A model generated the notes under the pieces. It searched no databases and was not told where the DNA came from. It worked only from the letters and a program-made list of their open reading frames with translations. The translations under genes were made by a program, and so were the position numbers. From contig JBCDDC010000022.1 of assembly GCA_039180675.1 (NCBI GenBank), positions 1 through 64,000 on the forward strand: DNA of 64,000 bases, read 5' to 3'. Positions within the stretch are counted from its first letter, which is position 1; every line of letters begins with the position of its first letter. Of the stretch, positions 22,076 through 31,180 are shown piece after piece. The stretch is from Thermohalobaculum sp039180675. GTDB taxonomy: Bacteria; Pseudomonadota; Alphaproteobacteria; Rhodobacterales; Rhodobacteraceae.

Positions 22076-23756
22076 GCTCTCTCCCGGCCTGATCCTGATC
22101 CTCGGTGCACTGCTGATCCCGTTTCTGCCGGGGAAGCTGAAGGTCATATGGGTTGTCGCTCTGCCGGTGCTCGGCTTGCTTCAGGCGCTGTCGCTGGAAC
22201 CCGGCCTGTCGGGTCAGATCGAAGTCATGGGACTGGAGCTGACAACCATACGCCTCGACGGGCTCAGCCGGATCTTCGGTTACGTGTTCCTGATCGCAGC
22301 CTTCATCGGGGGTGTTTACTCGTTCCATAAGGGAGGATGGGTCGAACATACGGCCGGTATGATCTATGCCGGCAGCGCGATCGGAGCCGTCTACGCGGGC
22401 GATCTGGTGAGCCTTTTCCTTTACTGGGAAGGGACGGCAATTGCCTCCGTATTCCTCATCTGGGCGTCGCGGACCGAGGCGGCACTGGCAGCCGGTATTC
22501 GCTATCTCGTCATCCAAGTCGGCTCGGGCGTCTTGCTCTTGGCCGGCACAATCATGCACTATGGCGAGACCGGCTCCATCGCCTTCGAGAGCTTTGATCT
22601 GGCGACGACCGCAGGCCTCCTGATTTTCGTTGCCTTCGGCATCAAGGCCGCCTTCCCGTTCCTGCACAACTGGCTGCAGGACGCCTATCCGCAGGCGACC
22701 GTCACGGGCACGGTGATCCTGTCGGCCTTTACCACAAAGCTCGCCATCTACTCGCTCGCGCGCGGGTTTGCGGGCACGGAGATCCTGATCCCCATCGGCG
22801 CCACGATGACCGCCTTCCCGATCTTCATGGCTGTGATCGAAAATGACCTGCGCCGGGTTTTGGCCTACTCTCTCAACAACCAACTGGGCTTCATGGTGGT
22901 GGGCGTCGGCATCGGCACGGACCTCGCCATCAGCGGGGCGGCTGCCCATGCCTTCTGTCACATCATTTACAAGGCGCTCTTGTTCATGAGCATCGGAGCG
23001 GTCCTGTTCCGCACCGGCACGGCCAAGGGGTCGGAGCTTGGCGGCCTCTACCGTACCATGCCGTTGACGATGATTTTCTGCATCATCGGGGCGGCATCGA
23101 TCTCGGCCTTCCCGCTGTTCTCAGGCTTCGTATCGAAGTCGTTGATCATCTCGGCCGCGCTGAAGGAAGGCTACTTCTGGACCTGGCTGGTGCTGCTCTT
23201 CGCGTCAGCCGGCGTGTTCCACCACTCCGGTATCAAGATCCCGTTCTTTGCCTTCTTCGCGCATGACAGTGGTATGCGCCCAAAGGAGGCGCCGCTGAAC
23301 ATGCTGCTCGCCATGGGGATCGCCGCCGCGTTCTGCATCGGGATTGGTGTGTTCCCGGGGCTGCTCTACGACATCCTGCCCTATGACGTGAAGTACCATG
23401 CCTACACGCTCGAGCACGTCGTCACGCAGCTCCAACTTTTGTTGTTCGCAGCGCTTGCGTTCACGGTCCTCATGCGCACCGGCCTCTACCCGCCGGAGCT
23501 CCGCGCGACGCACCTGGATACCGACTGGTTCTATCGTGGCCTGCCGCGCCTGCTTCGGGAGAAACTGGGGCTTGGCTGGGCACTCGCCTGGGACGAACTT
23601 ATGGACCGGCTCGACAATCTGTGGGCCAGTGCGAAGGCGGGCCTGTTCAGAACGCACGGGGCGGAGAGCGCATTGGCGAGGACCCGGCCTTCTGGCGCTA
23701 CTGCGCTCTGGATGACCGTGGTGCTCTGCGCCTTCCTGCTCTCGGCGTTTGTTTAG
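22062..23756 (+). CDS. Proton-conducting antiporter subunit, NuoN/MrpD-like (third of three)
   Basis: This 564-residue polytopic protein of the NuoL/M/N family has VSLFLYWEGTAIASVFL (acidic residue about 132), GIKAAFPFLHNWLQDAYPQATVTGTV (Lys about 195), DLRRVLAYSLNNQLGF and AHAFCHIIYKALLF. The last 120 residues extend beyond the channel core: a soluble amphipathic stretch (THLDTDWFYRGLPRLLREKLG) followed by a final membrane helix, suggestive of a NuoL-like lateral arm. It is the last gene of the operon and its stop overlaps the convergent terB-like gene. Confidence 0.92.
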   Translation: MTISELSPGLILILGALLIPFLPGKLKVIWVVALPVLGLLQALSLEPGLSGQIEVMGLELTTIRLDGLSRIFGYVFLIAAFIGGVYSFHKGGWVEHTAGMIYAGSAIGAVYAGDLVSLFLYWEGTAIASVFLIWASRTEAALAAGIRYLVIQVGSGVLLLAGTIMHYGETGSIAFESFDLATTAGLLIFVAFGIKAAFPFLHNWLQDAYPQATVTGTVILSAFTTKLAIYSLARGFAGTEILIPIGATMTAFPIFMAVIENDLRRVLAYSLNNQLGFMVVGVGIGTDLAISGAAAHAFCHIIYKALLFMSIGAVLFRTGTAKGSELGGLYRTMPLTMIFCIIGAASISAFPLFSGFVSKSLIISAALKEGYFWTWLVLLFASAGVFHHSGIKIPFFAFFAHDSGMRPKEAPLNMLLAMGIAAAFCIGIGVFPGLLYDILPYDVKYHAYTLEHVVTQLQLLLFAALAFTVLMRTGLYPPELRATHLDTDWFYRGLPRLLREKLGLGWALAWDELMDRLDNLWASAKAGLFRTHGAESALARTRPSGATALWMTVVLCAFLLSAFV

Positions 23757-24217
23757 TCGATCCCCAACCGGGCCTTTACGCGCTGGCGCGCGACGCCCGC
23801 GTCACGGTCTTCCACGTAAAGCAGGCCGCATAGCTTGCGCACGAGCGCGCTTTCCGTGTGATCGGAGGAACCGTCGGCAAACGCGACCTCCCAGATCGCC
23901 TCGATCACCGCGATGCGTTCCTCATGGGGTACAACGCGCTTGATCGCGCGGGTGAAGCGGACCAGATCGGCCGCCTCGGCATAGGAGAGTTCGCCCTCAT
24001 TGCGGAGCGCCTCGGCTTCCGCGGGCGGGAGCCCGTAGTGCCGCCCGAGGATCTCGGTGATCGTCGTCGCCTCGGCGGGTTCGTAGACACCATCCGCCTT
24101 TGCCGCAGCGACCAGCAAAGCCGAGACCGCCTCGCGCCCCGCCTCTTCCGGCAAGTCGACATCAGCCTCTGGGTTTTTGAACAGCAGGATCAGGTTATTG
24201 ATCATTGGCCGCAACAT
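23753..24217 (-). CDS. TerB-family (tellurite-resistance-like) protein
   Basis: This 154-residue helical protein has a TerB/DjlA-N-type domain: ALLVAAAKADGVYEPAE near residues 33-50 (acidic metal-binding D-G-x-x-x-x-E), and the paired repeat EAIWEVAFADGSSDHTE near 107-123. Members bind divalent metals and are widespread; most have nothing to do with tellurite. The first ATG is used, with a second in-frame ATG four codons on. It is convergent with the antiporter operon, the stop codons overlapping by four bases. Confidence 0.88.
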   Translation of the reverse strand: MLRPMINNLILLFKNPEADVDLPEEAGREAVSALLVAAAKADGVYEPAEATTITEILGRHYGLPPAEAEALRNEGELSYAEAADLVRFTRAIKRVVPHEERIAVIEAIWEVAFADGSSDHTESALVRKLCGLLYVEDRDAGVARQRVKARLGID

Positions 24218-24262
24218 AACCCCGCGGCTTCAGGCTGCAAGGCCCTGCGATGAGACTTTACG

Positions 24263-24757
24263 TCAGCAGCGCACGGTCTGACGCGAGAAGAACAGATCCG
24301 CCTCCACCGCTGCTTCCTCAGAGACACGGTGCTCGCCTGCGGCTTCCAGCGCCCAGCCGTGCACGAGCAACAGGACCGGTTGTGCGAAGGTGAGGCGCAC
24401 ATAGGTCACCTCTTCGCGCTCGAGCTGGCGAATTCCCTCCTGCCCGACCAGATCGAGGGCGGAGACGAGGCTTTGGCCGTCGCCGACCATCATCTCCATG
24501 CGCGCGCCCTTCACCGACACGCGCTGCGCTGGCGATACGGTTAGATCACGCTTTGGAAATCCAGCGCCAAAACACCACCGGTCCAGTCGAACAGGGCGGA
24601 GCGCGTCGGGCAAGTCCGCACCCGATCGGCTGAGGCTCCTGATCGTCGCGATCGCCTGATCGCCCTGATCGGCCGTGGAGACGATGTCGCCGGGCGAAAG
24701 CTCCTCAACCCTGCGCATTCCGCCCGGACATTTCAGTCGCATTCCTGAGTGAAGCAT
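24263..24757 (-). CDS. Hint-domain protein
   Basis: The 164-residue protein resembles the Hint (hedgehog/intein-like) modules common in roseobacters. It has RRVEELSPGDIVSTADQG near residues 14-32, LRPVRLDRWCFGAGFPKRDLTVSPAQRVSVKG near 52-83, VTYVRLTF-x-QPVLLLVHGWALE near 120-140. The usual catalytic Cys/Ser at the N-terminus (C-F-x-x-G-T) appears replaced: it begins MLHSGMRLKCPGG, with Ser4 as a candidate. It is shorter than the typical 300-residue proteins and has no passenger region. Role unknown; homologues are often surface-associated. Confidence 0.75.
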   Translation of the reverse strand: MLHSGMRLKCPGGMRRVEELSPGDIVSTADQGDQAIATIRSLSRSGADLPDALRPVRLDRWCFGAGFPKRDLTVSPAQRVSVKGARMEMMVGDGQSLVSALDLVGQEGIRQLEREEVTYVRLTFAQPVLLLVHGWALEAAGEHRVSEEAAVEADLFFSRQTVRC

Positions 24758-25037
24758 TTCTCGCTCGATACTCCGGCGCCCGCCGCGCCACCCGCAATCT
24801 TTCTACCCTGAAGGCGCCCTGCACCTAAGATGTCCGGGACGGCCTGTCTTCCCCTTTCGCGTTCACATCACCGTAACAACGCATCTTTAGGGCGATTTTG
24901 TGCGCAAAACGGATCGCAACCCGCCCCTTTCTCAGATCGGTTGGGGAGCGACGCGTTCTTGCAACGATCCGCGTGATCCGTATTGCTCTCCTGACAGAAA
25001 CCTCTCATTAGGGACGCGAATAGACGTGAGAGATGTG
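24758..25037. promoter_or_regulatory. 280-bp intergenic region, divergent promoters of Hint gene and kdsA
   Basis: No gene is evident; the frame upstream of the kdsA ATG is open but not KdsA-like. TTGCAA (about 24959) and TATTGC 16 bases on form a weak sigma-70-like pair in the kdsA direction. Nothing else stands out. Confidence 0.3.
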
Positions 25038-25868
25038 ATGGAAACCTCACCGGTGCACGTGGCCTTGCCAGGCATGATCTTCGGCAACGATCTGCCGATC
25101 GTTCTGATCTCAGGGCCCTGTCAGGCCGAGGGCGAGCAGCACTCGATCGACATTGCCGGGGTGCTGGCAGAGGCCTGTACGGCGTCTGGTATCGGTTATG
25201 TCTTCAAGGCGAGCTTCGACAAGGCGAACCGAACTTCTGTCTCGGGTCAGCGCGGTCTCGGGCTCGATGAAGGTCTGGCTTGCCTTGACGCCGTGAAAAA
25301 GGCCATCGGCTGCCCGGTCCTGACTGATGTCCACTTGCCTGATCAATGCGCGGCCGTGGCGGAGATATGCGATGTCCTGCAGATCCCAGCGTTTCTGTGC
25401 CGCCAGACCGACCTGCTTCTGGCCGCAGGCAAAACGGGCGCAGTGATCAATGTGAAGAAGGGCCAGTTTCTGGCGCCTTGGGACATGCCGAACGTGGCCG
25501 CCAAGATCGCCTCCACCGGCAATGAAAAGATATTGCTGACGGAGCGTGGATCGAGCTTCGGCTACAACACTTTGGTGACCGATATGAGGGCGCTCCCGCA
25601 GATGGCCGAAACCGGCTATCCGGTGATCTTCGATGCGACCCACTCGGTGCAGCAACCGGGGGGCAAGGGAGGCTCCTCCGGCGGGCAGCGCGAGTTTGCG
25701 CCGGTTTTGGCCCGCGCCGCCGTTGCTGTCGGTGTCGCCGGGCTCTTCATCGAAAGCCATCCTGACCCTGAGAATGCGCCATCCGACGGGCCGAATATGA
25801 TCCCGCTTGGGGATGTGCCCAATCTCATCAACCGGCTCGTCGAATTCGACCGGGTCGCCAAAGCCTGA
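25038..25868 (+). CDS. kdsA: 3-deoxy-8-phosphooctulonate synthase (KDO-8-P synthase)
   Basis: The enzyme condenses phosphoenolpyruvate with arabinose-5-phosphate to KDO-8-phosphate for LPS inner core or capsule linkers. The 276-residue barrel shows SGPCQAEG near residue 25, FKASFDKANRTS near 55, the QIPAFLCRQTDLL strand near 115, NVKKGQFLAPWDM near 138 and DATHSVQQPGG near 200. The ATG at 25038 fits the family start, with GAGAGA upstream. It precedes the phosphohexomutase gene by 14 bases. Confidence 0.98.
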   Translation: METSPVHVALPGMIFGNDLPIVLISGPCQAEGEQHSIDIAGVLAEACTASGIGYVFKASFDKANRTSVSGQRGLGLDEGLACLDAVKKAIGCPVLTDVHLPDQCAAVAEICDVLQIPAFLCRQTDLLLAAGKTGAVINVKKGQFLAPWDMPNVAAKIASTGNEKILLTERGSSFGYNTLVTDMRALPQMAETGYPVIFDATHSVQQPGGKGGSSGGQREFAPVLARAAVAVGVAGLFIESHPDPENAPSDGPNMIPLGDVPNLINRLVEFDRVAKA

Positions 25869-25882
25869 TCCAGGAGACTGCC

Positions 25883-27388
25883 ATGACCGGCCTGCCCAGC
25901 CCGCTGACCGAGGTCCGGGAGAATACAGTCGATTTCCTGAATATCCCGATGATCAAGCCGACCGGCTTCCGCGAATACGACGCGCGCTGGCGATTTCCGG
26001 AAGAGATCAATCTGGTCGGGATCCAGGCACTCGGGCTAGGGCTGGCAACCCAGTTGCACGAGGCGGGTCTGCCCCCGGTCGTCGCGGTCGGGAACGATTA
26101 CCGCAGCTATTCCCTCTCGATCAAACAGGCGCTGATGGTGGGCCTGATGTCCGGTGGCGCCGAGGTGCGCGATATCGGCACCTGTCTCTCACCCATGGCC
26201 TATTTCGCGCAGTTCGACCTCGACGCGCAGGCCGTTGCCATGGTCACCGCGAGCCATAACCCTAATGGCTGGACCGGCGTGAAAATGGGGATGCACCGCC
26301 CCCTGACCCATGGACCCGACGAGATGGCGCGGCTCAAACAGATCGTGCTTCATGGGGAAGGGGTTGTTCGCGACGGTGGCCGCTACCAGCGCATCGACGG
26401 CCTCGGCGAGCGCTACATCGACGATCTCTGCGGCGATTTCAAAATGTCCCGCAAGCTCAAGGTCGTGTGTGCCACCGGCAACGGCACGGCGGGTGTCTTT
26501 GCGCCCCGGGTGCTGGAGCAGATCGGATGCGAGGTCGTGCCCCTTCACTGCGAACCCGACTACACTTTCCCAAATTACAACGCGAACCCGGAAGCCATGG
26601 AAATGCTCCACGACATGGCGGCGGCCGTGAAGGCGAACAACGCCGACCTTGCGCTTGGGTTTGATGGGGATGGAGACCGCTGCGGGGTGGTCGATGACGA
26701 GGGAGAGGAGATCTTTGCCGACAAGGTCGGCGTCATCATGGCGCGCGATCTGATCAAGCTCTATCCAGGTTCGACCTTCGTCGCCGACGTAAAGTCGACC
26801 GGGCTGTTCGCGTCAGATCCTGCCCTGATCGAGGGAGGTGCGAAGGCCGATTACTGGAAGACCGGTCACAGCCACATGAAGCGCCGGGTCCACGAATTGG
26901 GTGCGCTCGCGGGGTTCGAGAAGTCCGGGCACTATTTCCTCTCGGGACCGATCGGGCGCGGCTACGATTGTGGTCTCAGGGTCGCAGTCGAGCTCTGCAA
27001 GCTGATGGACCGAAACCCTGAGAGCTCGATGTCAGATCTGCGCCGCGCCCTGCCCCGAACCTACTCCTCCCCCACGATGTCGCCCTTCTGCGCAGATGAG
27101 GAGAAGTACGCTGTGATCGAGCGCCTGCAAGCGAAGCTCGTGGATCTGCATGATGCGGGCGAGATGCTGGGCGGGCTGAAAATCGAAGGCGTCGTCACCG
27201 TGAACGGAGCCCGCGTCCTGTTGGAAGGGGGCGCCTGGGCTCTTGTCCGCGCATCCTCGAATACGCCGAACCTCGTAGTTGTTTGCGAGACCGCACGGTC
27301 AGAGGACGAGTTGCGAACGATCTTTCACGCCCTCGACGCCGTGATCCGGACCGAACCTGCCGTGGGTGACTACGATCAAACTCTTTGA
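25883..27388 (+). CDS. Phosphomannomutase / phosphoglucomutase
   Basis: This is an alpha-D-phosphohexomutase of 501 residues. The active Ser lies in VTASHNPNGW (about 118) and the metal-binding loop is GFDGDGDRCG (about 259). The sugar-specificity loop is around GxxxxEKSGHYF (about 350), and the C-terminal phosphate-binding loop is RASSNTPNL (about 458). It interconverts hexose-1- and -6-phosphates to supply sugar nucleotides; the E-K-S-G-H form suggests mannose/glucose use. AGGAGA precedes the ATG. It probably forms an operon with kdsA and is convergent with the glycosyltransferase gene. Confidence 0.94.
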   Translation: MTGLPSPLTEVRENTVDFLNIPMIKPTGFREYDARWRFPEEINLVGIQALGLGLATQLHEAGLPPVVAVGNDYRSYSLSIKQALMVGLMSGGAEVRDIGTCLSPMAYFAQFDLDAQAVAMVTASHNPNGWTGVKMGMHRPLTHGPDEMARLKQIVLHGEGVVRDGGRYQRIDGLGERYIDDLCGDFKMSRKLKVVCATGNGTAGVFAPRVLEQIGCEVVPLHCEPDYTFPNYNANPEAMEMLHDMAAAVKANNADLALGFDGDGDRCGVVDDEGEEIFADKVGVIMARDLIKLYPGSTFVADVKSTGLFASDPALIEGGAKADYWKTGHSHMKRRVHELGALAGFEKSGHYFLSGPIGRGYDCGLRVAVELCKLMDRNPESSMSDLRRALPRTYSSPTMSPFCADEEKYAVIERLQAKLVDLHDAGEMLGGLKIEGVVTVNGARVLLEGGAWALVRASSNTPNLVVVCETARSEDELRTIFHALDAVIRTEPAVGDYDQTL

Positions 27389-27463
27389 GGGGCGACAGGT
27401 TGGATCAACGCTGATCCTGGGCAGCAGATTTGCAGTGATCTAAGCCACCAGTTTACCCGCGCG

Positions 27464-28636
27464 TCACTCTGCCCGTTGCGGCAGCAGATCTTCAAGCAGC
27501 GTTTCGAGCTTGGCGAAGTGATTCTCCCAGGCCGGTGGACGCCAATTGGCCATACGGGTGATCTGAGCCGCCGGTGCCAGCCCATCCTTCACATATTCTT
27601 CGATCAAACGCGTCCATCCGGGGCCGTCTTCGGGATAAAGATAGTCTGGCACATCGCCACCGACCTCACGCAGCGCAGGCAGATCCGACGCGATCACCGG
27701 CGTGCCAAGTGTCAGAGCCTCAGCGAGCGGAAGGCCATAGCCCTCAACATGGCTTGGGAACAGCAGCGCGCGCGCTGTCGATAGTCGCTCCCAAAGCTCG
27801 TCATCGCCCAACCCCGCCTCTTCCCGGATGTTCGGGGGCTCGGCGTCAAGGCGCCGGAACACCTCTCGATTCTCCCACCCGCGCCGCCCGATGATATGAA
27901 GATCCGGCCAATCCTCCCGCCAGATTTCCAGAAGCAGCGCATGGTTCTTGCGCGGCTCGATCGTGCCGAGGCAGACGAAATGATCGCCACGCGGACGTTC
28001 GGGGCATACAGGCACATCGATGCCGAGCGGCAGAACCGAAAGATCGGGAATTGAAAGGTTCAAGCCGGATGCAACGCGGCGCACCCGGCCGCGCGTGTCT
28101 TCCGAATTTGTAAGCAGATGGTCAGCCCCAGCCGCAGCGACCAACCTGTCTCGCATGAGCTTGGGGCCGTTGGCCCGCGCAAACTCCGGATATTCGAGCG
28201 GGATCAGGTCGTGCAGCATGACGACGCGCAGAACGGGGGCAAGCGCAGCCATCGTGCCGCTGTTCAGGTTCGTGTGCCCGACATTGAGATAGACCTGTGC
28301 ATCGGCGATCAGAGCATCCGGCCTGCCACTCGCAATCGCCATATCGCGGACAAGGCTCTCTCCCATCCGGACCCTCCGATCACGGTCGGGCCTAAGCCGG
28401 GCGGTCCGATCGAATGGGTGAGACCCCGCATCGATAAGAGCCCGAAGCGCACGGCCACCATCCCTGCCCAGCAGATAATGGGTCCCGGCAATCTCGATCA
28501 GGAAGCGGCTGTCGCGTTGCAGCACCCAATCGAGATACGCTCGCTCCACCCGGTCGATCCCGCTAGCTCGTGCAATCGATAACCTGCGAACGCTGCGGGT
28601 CAGGTCGAGCAGGATGGTGGGTTCACGCGTCACCAC
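27464..28636 (-). CDS. Group 1 glycosyltransferase (GT4 family)
   Basis: This is a 390-residue GT-B glycosyltransferase. The C-terminal domain has FVCLGTIEPRKNH near 225 (nucleotide-binding start) and the E-x7-E donor-binding motif in SHVEGYGLPLAEALTLGTPVIASDLPALREVGGD near 300. The N-domain carries acceptor features such as RVVMLHDLIPLEYPE. The substrate is unknown. It follows galU by 54 bases on the same strand and belongs to the surface-polysaccharide cluster with kdsA, kdsB and galU. Confidence 0.92.
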   Translation of the reverse strand: MVTREPTILLDLTRSVRRLSIARASGIDRVERAYLDWVLQRDSRFLIEIAGTHYLLGRDGGRALRALIDAGSHPFDRTARLRPDRDRRVRMGESLVRDMAIASGRPDALIADAQVYLNVGHTNLNSGTMAALAPVLRVVMLHDLIPLEYPEFARANGPKLMRDRLVAAAGADHLLTNSEDTRGRVRRVASGLNLSIPDLSVLPLGIDVPVCPERPRGDHFVCLGTIEPRKNHALLLEIWREDWPDLHIIGRRGWENREVFRRLDAEPPNIREEAGLGDDELWERLSTARALLFPSHVEGYGLPLAEALTLGTPVIASDLPALREVGGDVPDYLYPEDGPGWTRLIEEYVKDGLAPAAQITRMANWRPPAWENHFAKLETLLEDLLPQRAE

Positions 28637-28690
28637 CGCTGGTTTCGCGGCGAGCGCACGCGTCCGTAGAACCGGAAAAGGTGGCGGCGC

Positions 28691-29587
28691 TTACTCGGCT
28701 GCAAACCGGCTGTCAGCCAAGGTGCGGAGGTAGGCGAGAAACTCATCTGCCAATTCCTCCCGCTCGAGCGCGAAGGTGACCGTGGCCTGAAGATAACCGG
28801 CCTTTGAGCCGCAATCGAAGCGGGTTCCCTCGAATCGGTAACCGAAAACCGGCCGACCGGCGCTAACCTGCTCGGCGATCGCATCGGTGAGCTGGATTTC
28901 TCCACCAGCCCCCTTTTTCATCTGGTTCAGGCTCTCCATAACCTCCGGTGTGAGAATGTACCGGCCGATCACGGCGACATTCGACGGCGCCAAATCCGGC
29001 GCCGGTTTCTCGACCAGTCCTTTCGTGCGGACAAGGCGACCCATATCCTCAGCGATATCCAGCACACCGTAATTGCCGGTTTTCTCCTGCGGCACGTCCA
29101 TAGCGGCAACCATGCAGCCCTGAGATCCGTTCGCCTCGTAGGCCTCTACCATCTGGGCGAGACAGGCGCGATCCCCGGCGATCACGTCGTCCGGCAGGAT
29201 CACGGCGAACGGCTCATCACCAATCAGCCGCCGGGCGCACCACACCGCATGGCCAAGGCCCAGAGCCTCATGCTGGCGGATATGGGCAATCGCACCAGAG
29301 GGCAGGGTCGAATTGCGCACCTCGGCAAGAAGGTCGTGCTTGCCCTTCTCTTCGAGCGCGCGCTCCAGACCATTCGCAGCGTCGAAATAGTCTTCGAGTG
29401 CAGATTTCCCCTTTGCCGTGACAAAGATGAACTCTTCGATCCCGGCCTCCCGTGCCTCGTCGATCGCGTATTGCACGAGCGGACGGTCCACCAGGGGCAG
29501 CATCTCCTTGGGCACGGATTTCGTAGCGGGCAGGAACCGTGTTCCGAGGCCTGCAACGGGAAACACCGCTTTCGTAACCTTCGTCGT
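28691..29587 (-). CDS. galU: UTP--glucose-1-phosphate uridylyltransferase
   Basis: This enzyme makes UDP-glucose from UTP and glucose-1-phosphate. The 298-residue length is usual. The N-terminal nucleotide loop is AVFPVAGLGTRFLPATKSVPKEM (in part), followed by PLVDRPLVQYAIDEA, the VILPDDVI strand, GLVEKP and the C-terminal FDCGSK. I start at 29587 (MTTKVTK) because GAGGGAG lies seven bases upstream; the frame remains open 19 codons further without conserved residues. It lies between two glycosyltransferase genes. Confidence 0.97.
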   Translation of the reverse strand, partial: TTKVTKAVFPVAGLGTRFLPATKSVPKEMLPLVDRPLVQYAIDEAREAGIEEFIFVTAKGKSALEDYFDAANGLERALEEKGKHDLLAEVRNSTLPSGAIAHIRQHEALGLGHAVWCARRLIGDEPFAVILPDDVIAGDRACLAQMVEAYEANGSQGCMVAAMDVPQEKTGNYGVLDIAEDMGRLVRTKGLVEKPAPDLAPSNVAVIGRYILTPEVMESLNQMKKGAGGEIQLTDAIAEQVSAGRPVFGYRFEGTRFDCGSKAGYLQATVTFALEREELADEFLAYLRTLADSRFAAE

Positions 29588-29695
29588 CATGGACCGAACT
29601 CCCTCAAGCATCACGCCCGCGGCTCTTGGCTCGATTAGCTCCATCAGAGGATGAAGAAAACCCTTCCTCGCCGCCGGAGGCCGTCTTTTCCTGGT

Positions 29696-31180
29696 TCAAC
29701 TAGACGAAACTGTGGCCGATCTGCGGCTTGGCGGCGTCGGGCGCGGCGGGGCCGGGATCGGAATCTCATTGGGCGGATCATACACAAGCGCCGCCTTCAC
29801 TTCGCTGCGGATATCCTCGAACAACGCATTCCTGTCGCCTTTGTCGCGCAGCAGCAGGCACCGCAGGTCGCATTCGGTCACGCCAGTTCTTAGCGGCTGC
29901 CAGGTCTCACGCTCCAGCGCAAGTTCCCAGCCCGATGGCCGGAGCACGCCGTCAAACGCGCGCTTAGGAGCAACCCGCATCACCTCTGGCAGAGGGCGCG
30001 GGCGCCCCGTGGCAAGCCGGTACAGATCCAGCGCTGTCTCCTTAAACCCCTGATGCACCCAAAGTCCGTCGAGGAATTTCACAGTTTTTGTTCGACTTCT
30101 CTTTTGCGTATCGAAGAAGCTCACCCGATGGCCGCGGGAGACAAGCGCACGCGCGATCACCTCCATCTCGGAGGCCCGGCTGACGCCGTGGCCGGATAGC
30201 ACGGCAAGCGAGAGGCGCGTCTCAGGCAGGCGAACACCAAAGGGCAGGATCAGCCGGTCAAGGCCTGTCGCCGCCAAAGGCAGAACCGGCCCCCTCGTCA
30301 TGCCCTCCTGCATCCCCTCCTCCAGTCGAGCCAGCAGCGCTTCACGCTTCTCATCGCGGATCCCCAGCCGGATGTGGTCATCGATATCCCCTCGAAGACG
30401 CTCACGACAGTGGTCGAGGGCTGCTGACCGCTCCGCCTCCTCAAGATGGCGCTTGGCGAAGTACGCGGTGGACGCGCCCAATTGGAAGGGGTCTTTCGGC
30501 TCGCCCTGCGCACCTCTAGCAGCGTTTTCTTGAGAAGCGTGGTGGACCTCGGCCAGCGGCACCCAGCCGGTGTGCCATCCGTCACGGGCCATTCTCAGCG
30601 CGGCATCGGTGATCTCGAGATGGAAGGCGAAGCTTTCGTCAAAACCACCGACTGCAAGCAATTCCAGGCGGCGAAACGCGCAGTTCGTGCCAGAAAGCGC
30701 GGGAAATCGTGTTGCCTCAGGCGCCAGCACCTGAGGCTGGAGATCGGCCGAAGCGAGTGGCGTCTCCTCACCAGCCACGTTCGTCCACCCGCCTTTGAAC
30801 TCCCACTCCACCCCATCGCGGCCCCGGACACGACCTGCCGCGAGGCCAACCTTGCGGTCAGCAAAGGCCTCGATCAGTTTGTCCAACCAATCCGGCTCAG
30901 GGACAGCATCGTCATCGAGAAAGGCCACGATCTCGCCCCGCGCAGCGCGGAGCCCGGTGTTCTTAGCGGTCGCGATGTTTTCGATCTCACACGGGGCATA
31001 GTGAACCGACTGGAGAAGGCCTTCGCTCAGCTCGTAGGCGCTCATGTCGGGCGCATCGCCGACCAGGATCACCTCGAACGCCGGATAGGTGAGATAGCGC
31101 AGCGACGTGAGAACCTGGGGCACCATGTGCGGCCTGCCATGGCTCGCGACGATGACCGAGACTGTCGGGCGGGCCGTCAA
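29696..31180 (-). CDS. Two-part glycosyltransferase (GT2 domain plus GT-B-like C-terminal region)
   Basis: The 494-residue protein starts with a GT-A family 2 domain: VSVIVASHGRP (residues 8-18), NTGLRAARGEIVAFLDDDAVPEPDW with the DDD metal motif (about 78-100), and a catalytic D in GGFDESFAFHLEI-D near 180-193. After about residue 290 a second region follows (LAVLSGHGVSRASEMEVIARALVSRGHRVSFFDTQKR), which resembles the N-domain of a GT-B enzyme or nucleotide-sugar binding fold. The C-terminus is Pro-rich. It overlaps kdsB by four bases, tying it to KDO activation. Confidence 0.85.
   Translation of the reverse strand: MTARPTVSVIVASHGRPHMVPQVLTSLRYLTYPAFEVILVGDAPDMSAYELSEGLLQSVHYAPCEIENIATAKNTGLRAARGEIVAFLDDDAVPEPDWLDKLIEAFADRKVGLAAGRVRGRDGVEWEFKGGWTNVAGEETPLASADLQPQVLAPEATRFPALSGTNCAFRRLELLAVGGFDESFAFHLEITDAALRMARDGWHTGWVPLAEVHHASQENAARGAQGEPKDPFQLGASTAYFAKRHLEEAERSAALDHCRERLRGDIDDHIRLGIRDEKREALLARLEEGMQEGMTRGPVLPLAATGLDRLILPFGVRLPETRLSLAVLSGHGVSRASEMEVIARALVSRGHRVSFFDTQKRSRTKTVKFLDGLWVHQGFKETALDLYRLATGRPRPLPEVMRVAPKRAFDGVLRPSGWELALERETWQPLRTGVTECDLRCLLLRDKGDRNALFEDIRSEVKAALVYDPPNEIPIPAPPRPTPPSRRSATVSSS

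Noticed and set aside
27389..27463. GGATCA-ACGC-TGATCC as a terminator between convergent genes
   Set aside because: Only a 6-bp stem and no T tract; too weak to call.
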